Positions 11,389 through 21,826 of a DNA stretch of 64,000 nucleotides are shown in pieces. The stretch spans positions 28,452,957-28,516,956 of the forward strand of contig OZ034806.1 of assembly GCA_964028335.1 (NCBI GenBank), given 5' to 3'. Positions within the stretch are counted from its first letter, which is position 1. The number at the start of each line of letters is the position of its first letter. The stretch is from Altica lythri (taxonomy: Eukaryota; Arthropoda; Insecta; Coleoptera; Chrysomelidae). Under the pieces are notes generated by a model. That model was not told where the DNA came from. It saw only the letters and a program-made list of their open reading frames with translations, and did no database searches. Position numbers and translations under genes: made by a program.

Positions 11389-11688
11389 TAGCTGTTGCCC
11401 GCGACGTCGTCTGCGTGTAATTCGAATAAAATCAAGGTCTTTATGTAAGCACACGCCTGAGTAGCTCGCAGATTGCAGAATTTTTTCAGACTTAAATGAC
11501 ATTTATCGTTATATTTTGGACAATTCACACAATATCTTTATAAATTATAGCCTATATGTTATTCTGATCTATAAGCTACATTACTGTAAAGTTTCATTAA
11601 AATCCGTTTAGTAGTTTTTGCGTGAAAGAGGAACAAACATCCATACATCCATCCAAACAAACTTTCGCCTATATAATATTAGTAGGAT
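11389..11688. repeat. Retroposon tail of the CTAGCTGTTGCCCGCGAC family
   Basis: Starts CTAGCTGTTGCCCGCGACGT and ends with a TTTCATTAAAATCCGTTTAG segment, GCGTGAAAGAGG, a CCATACATCCATCC run and TATAATATTAGTAGG. I recognise this layout as an abundant insect SINE- or RTE-tail-like repeat. Related starts occur at 51903 and 63127. No coding capacity; the exact class is uncertain. Confidence 0.7.
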
Positions 11689-13142
11689 AGGTATTATCAT
11701 CAGCCATGTTTTGTCCAATGTCACTATATTCACGTGTTAGACCATAAACAAATTGAAGTGACGTGCAATCATATTTTGTAGTGGTGAAAATAGGAACTAA
11801 CCCAGCTGGTAGCTCGAAAAGCGGAAAAGTAGTTAAAATCGTATAGTGCCTTAGTAAGTACTAGTAGTGTTGTTTTAATATAAATTTAAGGTACTTTAAG
11901 CATAAAAAGGGTGTAGAAGTATAGTGAATAGTTTTAAGCATGGTGCGCTGAAGTCGGAACTTGTTGCCATCTTCATATTAGCATCAACACATCTATTCTA
12001 TTATCTCTGGTTTTGTGGTTGACATTGGACAAAACATGGCTGACGATAATACCTATGTTTATAGACTGGCGGCTAGACATAGGAATACGATCCTTCGGTG
12101 CGCATGTGCTGAAATTAAATTATGAAAGGATAAGACGAATGCGCTCACAGAATAATGCAATTTTGTTTTTATTTTTACATATTTTTGTATATTCAATGTT
12201 TAACATAAATATGAATACTTTGGTTTATATGTTAGTACTTATAGATTAAACCTATAAGTTTTGATGTAATATTGCAAAAGAAATAAGTTTAGAAACGGTT
12301 TTAGTCCAAATTATTCAAAATATTTCAATTTTTGCGATACCTTATCATCAGTGTATATTAAAAACATATTTAAAAAGGATAGGTAATTAAAATAAATTAA
12401 ACTAATTCTCAATTTCTCATAATTTATATTTTTAAAACTAAATATTATAATTATAAATACGAATGGTCCCTTAAACTATCTCTTGAAATTATCTCCGTGT
12501 TTGTAAGTACTTCGGTAATAATGTTTTCCTCTTCTTCATTTGGTTTTTTATTAATGTTTGATTTGTATTTTCGTTTCCTGGTAGAGTAATATGATTGTTT
12601 TGTAATGTTCTTATTGGAAGGTTCATTTTTTATATTAGTTTCTATATTTTCAAACTTAGGAATACTCTCATTTTTAATGTTTATCACTCCTTTTAAATTT
12701 TTTGATTTTTCTAATATAAATAGGAGTTGTTCATCCGATTGTTTTCCATTTTTTACATTTGATATTACTTCTAATAAATTTGATTCTATTTTATTTAGTA
12801 TTTGTTCTCTGGTTGGTTTGGAGGGAACACTTAAGGAAGAATCGCCAACTAAATTTTTCAATTCATCTTTATCCTCAATTTTATTTTTTGCTTGAGTAGA
12901 ATCCAATGCAAACTTATTAAGACAAACAGAATGTACATGCTTACATATTATATTTTTAATATTAAAATCTAAGCAAGTACATTCAAATGTGTGTATATGT
13001 TACAGTTAAAGTTTACACCCCAGTTAGTGTAAACAGAAACTAGTTAGTCTATACATTTACGTCGCATATTAGTTAATGTATAAAAGACCAGAGAAAGAGA
13101 ACACAATTACTGGTTAAAGTATGCAATGTCTAGTAATTGTAT

Positions 13143-13361
13143 ACATTTACTATTATCGTTTAGAAAAAACATAAAATCTATTTAAAAGACTGTTTTTCAG
13201 AATTTTTCTTTATTATTTTTATAAAAAAGGTTATTTTTTACAAAAAAAATGTTAAATTCTTTTATATTTATTTATTAAATAAAAATAAAACATTAGATAA
13301 TAATTAAAATAATTCAACAGAAACGATATAAAACCATCTTAGTAATAAATATATATTTTAT
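13143..13361. other. Ginger 3' flank, AT-rich
   Basis: Non-coding stretch between the integrase stop codon and the subterminal repeats of the element's left end. Poly-T and poly-A runs only; nothing else recognised. Confidence 0.5.
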
Positions 13362-15191
13362 CTATTTATTACAACAACTTAAACTAAAATGACATTTAGA
13401 ATTGCATAAAACTTTATTCCTCACACAATTGCACTTTTTTGTACCGCATTTAGTTTTACAATTACATTTAGAAAAGCCTTGGCCAGTCCCGATTGATTGT
13501 TGGTTGGCAATTGTTCTAAGGGACATTGAGTTTGTTGGAATTTCTTCTAAATCAATTATTTTTTCAGGACAAAGACTAAATTGGGATCTTGTGTGCAAAT
13601 CTTTTAAAATTCCGTTTCGTGTCCCAAGCTGATAAAATCCATCATCACTTTTATTTATAACACATGCTAATATTGAACGTGCGTCTCCTCTCCCTTTATC
13701 TACATCTGGTACCTTAATTCGCACAGTCATACCAATATCAGCTGGAGGATGAGAACTATCAGATATAATTTTCATTCTCTTAGCTTGACTTTCTAAGTTT
13801 TCTTTGGCCCCTTCTCTGTTATATAAAATTTCTTTTTGTGTACAACAAATTTGGCATAAATCGCAATTCTTAAAGGAGTCAAAATATATGCCACACATTT
13901 TACACGTTTTTTTAATTTCCCCTTTTGGGCCTTCTGTAGTTTCTTCAAGAACTTTTTCAGTTATTTTTGATAGTCCTCCGTCCAAATCCTCAAACAAAAT
14001 ATCCTCTTCCAAGGCTTCTAATAATGTAGCATTTGTTGTATTTTGTAAATTTTCTTTTAAAATATTATTTTGATCTACATTAATATTTTCCTCTTCTTGT
14101 TGCAGCGTATTATCTTCAAGAACATTACGATTTAAAATTATTTCTGTTTCCTGTAAAGTATCTTCTCTTAAAATTGTTTCAAGATCTTCTTCAGTATTTA
14201 TATTTTGAATGATATCTCTGGGTAACATGGATGAAGTAAGTCCAACTTTTGCAGGTTGCCCAAATAATGCTTCATAAGGACTTCTTTTAATTCCTGAGTG
14301 AAAAGCTCGATTTTTCATAAATTGCACAAAACCTAAACCTTTGCTCCAATTATTGCATTTTTCTTGTTGCATCCAGGTATTTAAAATATTTTCTATATCT
14401 TGGTTGGCACGTTCAACGCTACCTTGTGATTGGCTATGTCGAGGTTTCCCATGCACTATTTTTAATTCAGGCCAAAGAATCTTTAAATCTTCAATAATTC
14501 TATTGACAAATTCACGTCCATTATCAGATTGTAATATTGATGGTGCTCCAAACAACAAAAAAATACTAAGAAGCTGCTCCGCAACTTCAACTGCTTGTTT
14601 ACTTTTTAAAGGCCTTAAAATTACAAATTTTGTCAGGTGATCCTGGTAGACCATAATAAATTTAAATTCTTCATCAGGCTGGGATTGAAAATCAATTAAA
14701 TCAACCTGACATCTTGTGTTAAAATGAGAGAAAATCATCGGTTTAACTACTAATCCTTTTTTATCACATTTTCTTTTTTGTAGGCATGGTTCACAAAAAT
14801 TTAAAAATGTTTGTATATCATAAATGGTTATATTTTTATATTTACGTTTAAGTTCACTTTTCATTCTATCGCGGCCTCCATGTCCAATAGCTGCATGACT
14901 TTCGTATAAAATATCAAAAAGTTCTTCAAAAATAACATAATATAGGACTTGTTCATTGTTTACTATAGGATAAATAAGTTTCTCTTTGTTGTTAACTGTA
15001 ACCATGTCATAATGTCGTAATAGCCAGTAATGACGATTATCCTTCTTAGTACTATTTTTAGCAGCTTTTACTTCATTTAACAGTTTAGAATACTTTTCTA
15101 AAGACATGTGAAAAGCATTTACTTTTTGTACTTTTGTATTTAAACATTCATAAAATTTATTTTTCATAGTTTCTCTATCCATCTCGTACAA
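13362..15191 (-). CDS. Ginger integrase-like transposase, 609 codons, uninterrupted
   Basis: A single open frame with start at 15191 (or MDRETM nine bases later). Order of parts: a helical N-terminus, an HHCC zinc-binding region (H...H near residues 98-104 and CEPC near 133), and an rve-type integrase core with catalytic D in CQVDLIDF, D in LQSDNGREF and E in GSVERANQ, about 36 residues between the last two. Then comes an acidic linker, a CKMC/CQIC cysteine cluster, a globular region, and a C-terminal CXC-type array (CNCKTKCGTKKCNC). The architecture is that of KRBA2-like proteins annotated in many animals, which derive from Ginger. It would cut and join the element ends. No stop or frameshift is visible, making it the best-preserved transposase in the window. 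Confidence 0.93.
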   Translation of the reverse strand: MYEMDRETMKNKFYECLNTKVQKVNAFHMSLEKYSKLLNEVKAAKNSTKKDNRHYWLLRHYDMVTVNNKEKLIYPIVNNEQVLYYVIFEELFDILYESHAAIGHGGRDRMKSELKRKYKNITIYDIQTFLNFCEPCLQKRKCDKKGLVVKPMIFSHFNTRCQVDLIDFQSQPDEEFKFIMVYQDHLTKFVILRPLKSKQAVEVAEQLLSIFLLFGAPSILQSDNGREFVNRIIEDLKILWPELKIVHGKPRHSQSQGSVERANQDIENILNTWMQQEKCNNWSKGLGFVQFMKNRAFHSGIKRSPYEALFGQPAKVGLTSSMLPRDIIQNINTEEDLETILREDTLQETEIILNRNVLEDNTLQQEEENINVDQNNILKENLQNTTNATLLEALEEDILFEDLDGGLSKITEKVLEETTEGPKGEIKKTCKMCGIYFDSFKNCDLCQICCTQKEILYNREGAKENLESQAKRMKIISDSSHPPADIGMTVRIKVPDVDKGRGDARSILACVINKSDDGFYQLGTRNGILKDLHTRSQFSLCPEKIIDLEEIPTNSMSLRTIANQQSIGTGQGFSKCNCKTKCGTKKCNCVRNKVLCNSKCHFSLSCCNK

Positions 15192-18100
15192 TTAAACTTA
15201 AATACACTAAAAAACACTAGATCGCACACAAAAGTAAACTAACTTACGCAAATTGATATTTTAAGGTTAGAAAATCAATTATTTTATGCACACTCCAACT
15301 ACATTTAGTAAGAGAATGTATACATTTACTAGTTAATGCTTAAATTACATTTAATATGAATACTTTACCGTAGAAAATTAGTAAATGTATACATTTACTG
15401 GTTAGTGTATACTTTTACGAAAACTATGCTTTAACTGTAACATATACACACATAACAAAATACACACTTTAAATTACAGCAAATGTTATTTTGTTTCCTG
15501 GTAACAAAATGCTCTTTATTATTGGGTATTTTAACAAGAAACTGATTTTCACTCTCCAATGATATATTAGGTTTTAATGTTAAAGCGAGACGATGTTGGG
15601 CATTTATTTGTTGAGAGTGTTTAGTTGTTTTGCCCTTTGTCAGTTTAATCAATCTGTCTACAATTTTATCTCTAATTAGCTTTTGCAACAAATGCAAAGA
15701 TTTATCAAGACGTTTGACTTTTTTCCCTTCAAGGTACGTATATTTCAAGGTTTTATGCATGTTTTCAAGATGCATATTAGTTGAAATACCACATTGCTTT
15801 CTATAGCAATAAGACCATTGTTTGGTACAATTACTATAATTTTCCATTAGATAGAATCCCATTGCTTTTGTAGTTTCATTAGCGAAAAGTAATTTAATAA
15901 AGGCTGCATACTCTTCTTAAAATTTAATAGAGTCCATCTGCCTCTGAAGATATTTGAGTGTTTTATATACCCACTTTCTTTCTTCATTATCTTTAACTTT
16001 GGAAAGATTGTTTTGCCAAGCACGGTCCACATGCCACGAGCAAAATAATCTGTTCTCTACTGTGGAGCCCATAACTGAACACCAAGCATTATAGTATGTA
16101 TTAGTTATATCTGTAATAAATGTTTTTGGATTTATAATTCCAACCTTATTTTTAATATGGGTAAAAAATATTTCATTAATGTAGGTATCTTTCCTATTAC
16201 TAAACATGAACCCCACTGGAAACCCTTCTCCAAACTCATCAATTATCATAAGAGTTGTTACTGTTGTTAGCTCAAAATCATAATGATTTAAACCATGGGT
16301 ATTGTCGATACAAATAATATTTGATCCAAACTTCTGCAACAAATTAGCCTGAATATTATTCATTAAAATCAAGCAAAAATCCGACTCCAGCAAATCATTT
16401 TCTGTTAATTCACCCTGATTTTTATGAAATAAAACTGGATTGTTTTCTTGCATTTCAAGTTCCTTTATCCAAATTCCCACACTCATTGCGTCATCTTGAT
16501 GTCTACAACCATTCCTTATATCAATATTGTGCGTTTGCTTAATATTATTTATATCTTTTTTAGTTACAATATCACCCCTTTGAATTCCTTCCTGTTCTAT
16601 ATTATTTCTAAAATCATCCAAAATTCTAAAAAATATAATACAAATTATTGTTTTATAATTACACTATAAATTATATACCTTACTTTTCTTTAGACACACC
16701 CAAAATTAGTTTTGATGCAATAATATCTTTTTCACTTTTGGGAATTTTTAAGTGTTCTATTTCAAGTCCATGTTCATAATGGGTTTTATAATATTTAACT
16801 TTACACTTGCCAGATTTATAATTGTCCACAATGATTTGACTTGTACAGTATCTGTTTAATTTTTTGCTGCCTTGACTCTTCATAACCCTTTTTCGGACAC
16901 CATTTCGTTTTGGGATTGGCCCTAAAAAATTTTGAATTCTATATAAAATACAATAAATATTAAACATTAATTTGTATAATAAATTATTCAAATATCTTAC
17001 CAGATCTAACACAGTTTAAATATATTTTATTAGTTGCGTTGTTACACTTTTTAACTCCTGTCAGTCTTTCAAATTCCACATGATTTTCTTTTTCTGTGCA
17101 AGATAACCAATTTTGAAATTCTATAAAAAAAAAACAAATATATTTCATTATTAGCACCTAGTAAGTATATATCCGAAATATTGTGATAGGTATACTTTGT
17201 TCAAAACATTTTTTTATATAACATACCTTCATAGCTACTAAATGACAATTCTTCAGATTTAAACTCAATATTGTGATTTTGTGATAAATGTTGTTTTAAA
17301 TCATCATTTTTCTTTAAATACAAACGACACTCTTCGCACTTAAATAATGTTTTTCCATAGGTACTCATACTCAATTATAATTTTGTCTTCTAGACTATGC
17401 CCATGAATTTCTCGGCGATGTCGATTATAATTACTTTGAGGAGCAAAAGACTTATTGCATTTAGAGCAAAAAACTGCCATATTAAAACAAAACGCATTTA
17501 CATTCACTGTTCACTGACATCCAACTTAACCTTACTTTTCTTATTCTTTATCTTTACCTTTTCTAATTCTTTACTTATAATTTCAGCACATGCGCACCGA
17601 AAGATCGTATTCCTATGTCTAGCCGCCAGTGTTTATAGTGCCTTAATTAATCAATATAATATGGTGGCAACCCTTATAGGGTGCCAGTCCATGGCATTAA
17701 AAATCGACGTAAAACAGAAAACGGAATGCCGCCATTGTTGATTTCTGAATGACAGTTGTGACATTTGTTGAACACTCCGAAAAAGTATCTAACGCCAAAC
17801 TAATTTATTTTCTTTTGTTAATATTGTGTACGCTGGCAATTATAGTGATTTTTTTATTAAACTAATTATAGAAATATTATTAAATAACAAGTAAGTCATT
17901 TAATATTGTATATAATTTTCTTATTCGCTCCAAATGTCAAAAGTATTCTGTTTTCCGTTCCGTTTGTCAACATATGGGTTCCCCATGCACGTAAATATTC
18001 GGAAAACGGAAAACTTAAAAACATTATTTCCATTTATTTATAATAAAATAAACATTAATTATTATTACATAGTATTTGAATAGGTTTTGTTTGTAATTGA

Positions 18101-18212
18101 TTTCAATATTTTCATACGTTAAATGATTTTATCAGAAATTATCAGTAATAATATAACAAGATAGTGAGAATAAATTGAAAATAGTTTGACAGATTTTTTG
18201 AAAACTTGTTGC

Positions 18213-19567
18213 CAGACAATAGTCACGAGAGCCCGCAAGGCTCGAGTGGCTATTGCCAAATTAATTATTACTTACAATATATGAAAATATCGTTGACACA
18301 TTGTGAATATATTAAAAGAATTAACAATTTAAATTGGTACAATGAAAAACGCAATTATTAAAAATATTTCGAGACTCATTATTTATTGAGGATTTGGAAT
18401 TGCTTGTTATATTAAGTGTTTCCTCCTGCGTATTTTCTCTAAGATTATTTATTATATTTGAATGATGTTCTTGGTTCAATTGTAAGTATGGTTTAATCGA
18501 ACTTGCAGAATTATGACCAGTGACCTTGATTAGTTCTTGTTCTCCTACACCAGCATTTGAAAGGTTACTTACTGCACTTGATCTGGCAGAATGGTTAGTT
18601 ATTTTTTTAGTAACTGTGTCTAGACCTACTTTTTCTGCGGATTCTTTCATCCATTTTGAAATAAAAACCATAAATTTGCCAAGCCGGATTTGGAGTAAGA
18701 AACAAGCGTTCGGTTTTAATATTTTCTTCACGTTTACTTATTAGTTTTTCAAAAAGACGAATAGGGCAAATATCTGGGTTATTTATGTTTAGAGTCAACC
18801 ATTTACTATTAGCGCACCTTTGTGCTCCACCCTGTGCAGTTTTTGTAAAGATGGGATTGTATTCAATGCGGCCAGTATTTAATCTTTTTATGTCGGTTTC
18901 TTTTTTAAAATAATGAACTAAACGTTTCGTACCTTTTCCTCCCCTCCAAGCTAGTTCATACGATGCAACGTGAAAAAACTTTCTTTGCAATCCACAAGGT
19001 GTATCTTCGTCCCAATAGTTAAAAATTTGCAACAATTCTGTATTAGAAAATGCCACAGAACTTTGTTTGTGCTTTTCAGGATGTTTTTGTAAAATTTTTC
19101 TTTTTGCATCTCTTGCATTCCGAGCATTTCTGAATTCTATATCATGGAAAGGATCAAAGGACCTGTTATACTTATTAAAGTAAAGTTCTTGAACTAATTT
19201 TGCCGTTTTATTCCACATTGTCTTTATTACTGCTTCTTTATAATCATTTCCGTCTTTTTTTTCTTGCTATAAGCCCAATCTTTTAAAATCAATGCCAGAT
19301 TAGCTGTTGTAGTAGATTGATCCAGAATATAATTTCTTTCTTTGGTGAAGGTCTTAAATTGTCTCCATATAGACTGATTACTTATTAGAGTATTTTTCGA
19401 AGTAGTTTCTAAAATATTTTTTGTAATTTCTGCATCAGACAAGGTACTAAACCGATGACTTTCACCCATTTCACGTTGACACAATTAAGTAATTATGTTG
19501 ACAAGTATCTGACAGTTGCTAGGCAAATAAAAGCTACAGTGATTATTCCCAACAATAATCACAAGAG
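18213..19567 (-). mobile_element. Crypton (tyrosine-recombinase transposon) inserted in the Harbinger element
   Basis: Encodes a tyrosine recombinase and shows no TIRs, as expected of Cryptons. Near-identical short direct repeats, CAATAGTCACGAGAG (18217-18231) and CAATAATCACAAGAG (19553-19567), 13 of 15 identical, lie on either side of the gene and may be its recombination sites. A small hairpin (GAGCC CGCAA GGCTC, 18229-18243) adjoins the left one. Boundaries are inferred from these. Confidence 0.7.
18321..19484 (-). pseudogene. Crypton tyrosine recombinase, two frameshifts
   Basis: Start at 19484. The first 80 residues resemble the SAM-like core-binding domain (NQSIWRQFKTFTKERN). A slip in an A-run near 19240 leads to the catalytic domain: a first arginine in SYELAWRGGKGTKRL, a second frameshift near 18660, then H-x-x-R in NHSARSS, a histidine in VTGHNSAS and the nucleophile tyrosine in IKPYLQL. 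The R, HxxR, H, Y order is the tyrosine recombinase signature. Similar domains occur in animal Crypton-derived genes. Known family role: integration and excision by site-specific recombination through a circular intermediate. Both frameshifts make this copy inactive. Confidence 0.88.
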
Positions 19568-19700
19568 ATTTATTCCCACTATAATAATGACATAGAAATA
19601 CTTTTACGAATTGTTAAATAATTAATAAATAAAGAGTTAACTATTTTAATAATGAATAGAAAAATCTAATATATTTTTTTGTTTTTTTTACATTAGAATC

Positions 19701-21083
19701 ATGAGGTCTACGCTTTTTTTATATCTTCTGATAAAAAGAGTCATTCAGTGGCAACGAGCTGTTATGCCACCTTGGCAACGAGAATGTCGTAGAAAAGATT
19801 TATTAAAAGCCTATTTACTCTTGCAATCATTAATGACTCATGAAAATTTGTTAAATGAACGTAGATTTTGGGTTCATCCAACTTTTACAGAGAGGCAAAG
19901 GCTTTCGCAAGGTCATAGCAACAATCTTATATCCGAATTGGAGGCAATCGATCATGACAAATACTTTGAGTATTTAAGAATGACTCCAGCAGTATTTAAT
20001 GAAATATTAGAATTAATTCGTTTGAAAATTCAAAAACATGATACTGTGAGAAGGCCAATTCCTCCAGAAACAAGGCTACACATATGCCTACGATATTTAG
20101 CATCTGGTGATACGATGCCATCGATCTCCTTTGCATTTAGAGTGTGATTAAATACTGTCTCCAAAATTATCGCAGAAACCTGTGAGCAATCTGGGATGTA
20201 TTATCTGTAATAGTATTTCCAGCAATATCCGAAGAAATGTGGCTTCAAAAAGCTGCTGAATTTGAAACATTGTGGAATTGTCCTCATTGTATTGGATCTA
20301 TAGATGGAAGACATATGGAGATTTTGGTATCTACATTCATAATCTTTATATCATAATTACATTATAACATATGTTTTCTTTTAGGCTCCACCACAGAAAG
20401 GTTCTACGTTTTATAATTATAAAGGTAGTCACAGCATCGTCTTATTGGCAATTTCTGATGCTTATTGTCGATTTACTGCAGTCGACATTGGAGCAGAAGG
20501 TAGAAGAAGAGATGGGGGAGTGTTTTTGGAGAGTTCAATTGGGCAACATCTTCATGCAAAAACGTTTAACCTACCAACACCGAGAAAAATGCATGAAAAT
20601 GGGCCCAACCTACCATATGTTCTTTTTGGCGACGAAGCATTTGCTGTGACAACATTTATGATGAGGCCTTTCCCAAAATCACGGGATTTGAATATTTTCA
20701 AAAAAATATTTAATTATAGACTCAGTCGTGCGCGTAGAACAGTAGAATGTGCCTTTGGGATACTCACAGCTAGATGGAGGATATTTAAAAGACCAATGTC
20801 TACGTGTGATGAGACATCGATCAAAATTATAAAAGCTACAGTTTGCTTGCATAATTTTTTAACAGAGAAAGAACTTCAAATTCCTCCTGAGCATAGACTG
20901 TATGCGATGCCAGTTAGTTCAGAGGAACCATGCAACAGTACACCATTAGACTTTAACGCTGTTGAGGGTGAAGAGGGTATGTTGAATGATGCAACAAGAA
21001 TAAGAAATGAATTTTTGAATTATTTCTGCAATATCGACATAATGGATAATCAGTTGGAAAGAGCATTAAGGGATGAGTATTAG
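19701..21083 (+). pseudogene. PIF/Harbinger (HARBI1-like) transposase, two exons
   Basis: The N-terminal segment (19701-20147) has the helix-rich region with HDKYFEYLRMTPAVFNEILE and a helix-turn-helix (RLHICLRYLASGDT). An in-frame TGA at 20146-20148 and a one-base loss near 20185 follow. The first catalytic D is in CIGSIDGRHMEI, then a 58-bp intron (20327-20384, GTATCT...TTTTAG). The second exon carries NYKGSHSIVLLAISDA, the second D in YVLFGDEAF and the E in RRTVECAFGILTARWRIF, ending at 21083 in a normal stop. Family role: DDE nuclease acting with a Myb/SANT or MADF partner on a 3-bp target. The gene is decayed but the catalytic residues remain. Confidence 0.9.
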
Positions 21084-21300
21084 ATCTTAACAAAAATAAA
21101 ACGCCTGGCGTTCCCACATTCTTACATTCCTATTTTAGTGTATAGTAGTAATACTCTTAATTTAATTTGTTTTTCCTTCTAATAAATAATTAGTGGTGAG
21201 AAGTAAAAATGATTGGGATTTATTTATTTATTAGAAGTAGTTTTTAATATTATTATTTGTATATTTTTTTCTCATTTTATTTTAATTTCTACTGGGCTGC

Positions 21301-21626
21301 TGTAAAGTTGGAATTATTTACGGATGGTTTGTTAATAAATTATACACTGGAAACTGTATAGTTATAATTTATTTTAAACATAGTTACTACATCTCGCCTC
21401 CGAACTTAATACTACCTTCTTAGTTTTCTAGTTATTTTACAGGAAAACGAGTATTGTCAATCAACATATTGGCTAACTCGAATTGCCTGAGTAAGCAATA
21501 GGAAGTGTCAACGATTTATTAAAGTATTTAATAAAATATTTGAAATATGTTATTTTAATTAAGTTCGATGCACTTCCGTACTCATTTATGAAGAATGCTT
21601 AGGTATGTTGAATTGGCATTACTACA
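21301..21626 (-). repeat. 3' LTR of gypsy A
   Basis: 326 bp, TGTAAAGTTGG...ATTACTACA on plus. The purine-rich tract next to it (minus-strand accgggggag, 21627-21637) is the expected polypurine primer site, which fixes the inner edge. A minus-strand AATAAA signal lies near 21375. Confidence 0.88.
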
Positions 21627-21826
21627 CCTCCCCCGGTAAATTAAAAAAAAATAAAAAAATATTTCATTGCATTTTTTTTTTATTTTTTTTTTCTTCTTAA
21701 CTATAAATTTTAATCTAACATTTACTTATTCTAAAAAAACATAAACATTACTTTAAAATTTTGGTATAAAAGGGATTGCGCAATAATATGTTCTTCACAT
21801 AACTTTACTGATTATACTTTTTCACT

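Larger units (their letters stand above)
12998..15442 (-). mobile_element. Ginger DNA transposon, 2,445 bp
   Basis: The ends start TGTTACAGTTAAAG on both sides (12998 and, inverted, 15442), fitting the TGTNR start known for Ginger elements, and are flanked by a TATA 4-bp duplication (12994-12997, 15443-15446). Subterminal TAAATGTATACATTTAC palindromes and (C/T)AGTTA motifs repeat within about 170 bases of each end. It carries a single long integrase gene on the minus strand. Confidence 0.9.
12451..17480 (-). pseudogene. MULE transposase, C2H2 and SWIM fingers, multi-exon
   Basis: Start at 17478-17480. The first segment carries a C2H2 finger (CSKCNKSFAPQ...HRREIH), then, after a probable one-base slip near 17355, a second (CEECRLYLKKNDDLKQHLSQNH). 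Donor and acceptor pairs can be placed at about 17227/17123 and 16988/16930, and at about 16677/16625. The catalytic exon has CIDNTHG and ITDITNTYYNAW (two acidic residues) and FCSWHVDRAW. An in-frame TAA sits at 15917-15919. The coding exon is then cut by the Ginger insertion and resumes at 12993 with a SWIM-type CTC...CKH motif and a basic tail ending at 12451. Removing Ginger plus one TATA copy keeps the frame open across the join. Role: cut-and-paste transposition; this copy is inactive. Confidence 0.9.
12065..17630 (-). mobile_element. Mutator-like element (MULE), 5.57 kb
   Basis: Terminal inverted repeats of 53 bp with one mismatch (12065-12117 and 17578-17630) begin ACTGGCGGCTAGACATAGGA. 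The flanks are a perfect 8-bp duplication, GTTTATAG, at 12057-12064 and 17631-17638. It encodes one multi-exon MULE transposase on the minus strand and contains a Ginger element (12998-15442) inside the last coding exon. Confidence 0.95.
11689..17645. mobile_element. MITE-X copy 1, split by the MULE
   Basis: The left inverted arm starts AGGTATTATCATCAGCCATG (11689) and its mirror ends at 12054, followed by TATGTTTATAG. The remaining TGCCTTA lies beyond the MULE at 17639-17645. The same arm and outer sequence, in opposite orientation, occur at 22006. The leftmost TAAGGCACTATAAACAT of the full end is missing here, where the retroposon tail abuts. Confidence 0.7.
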
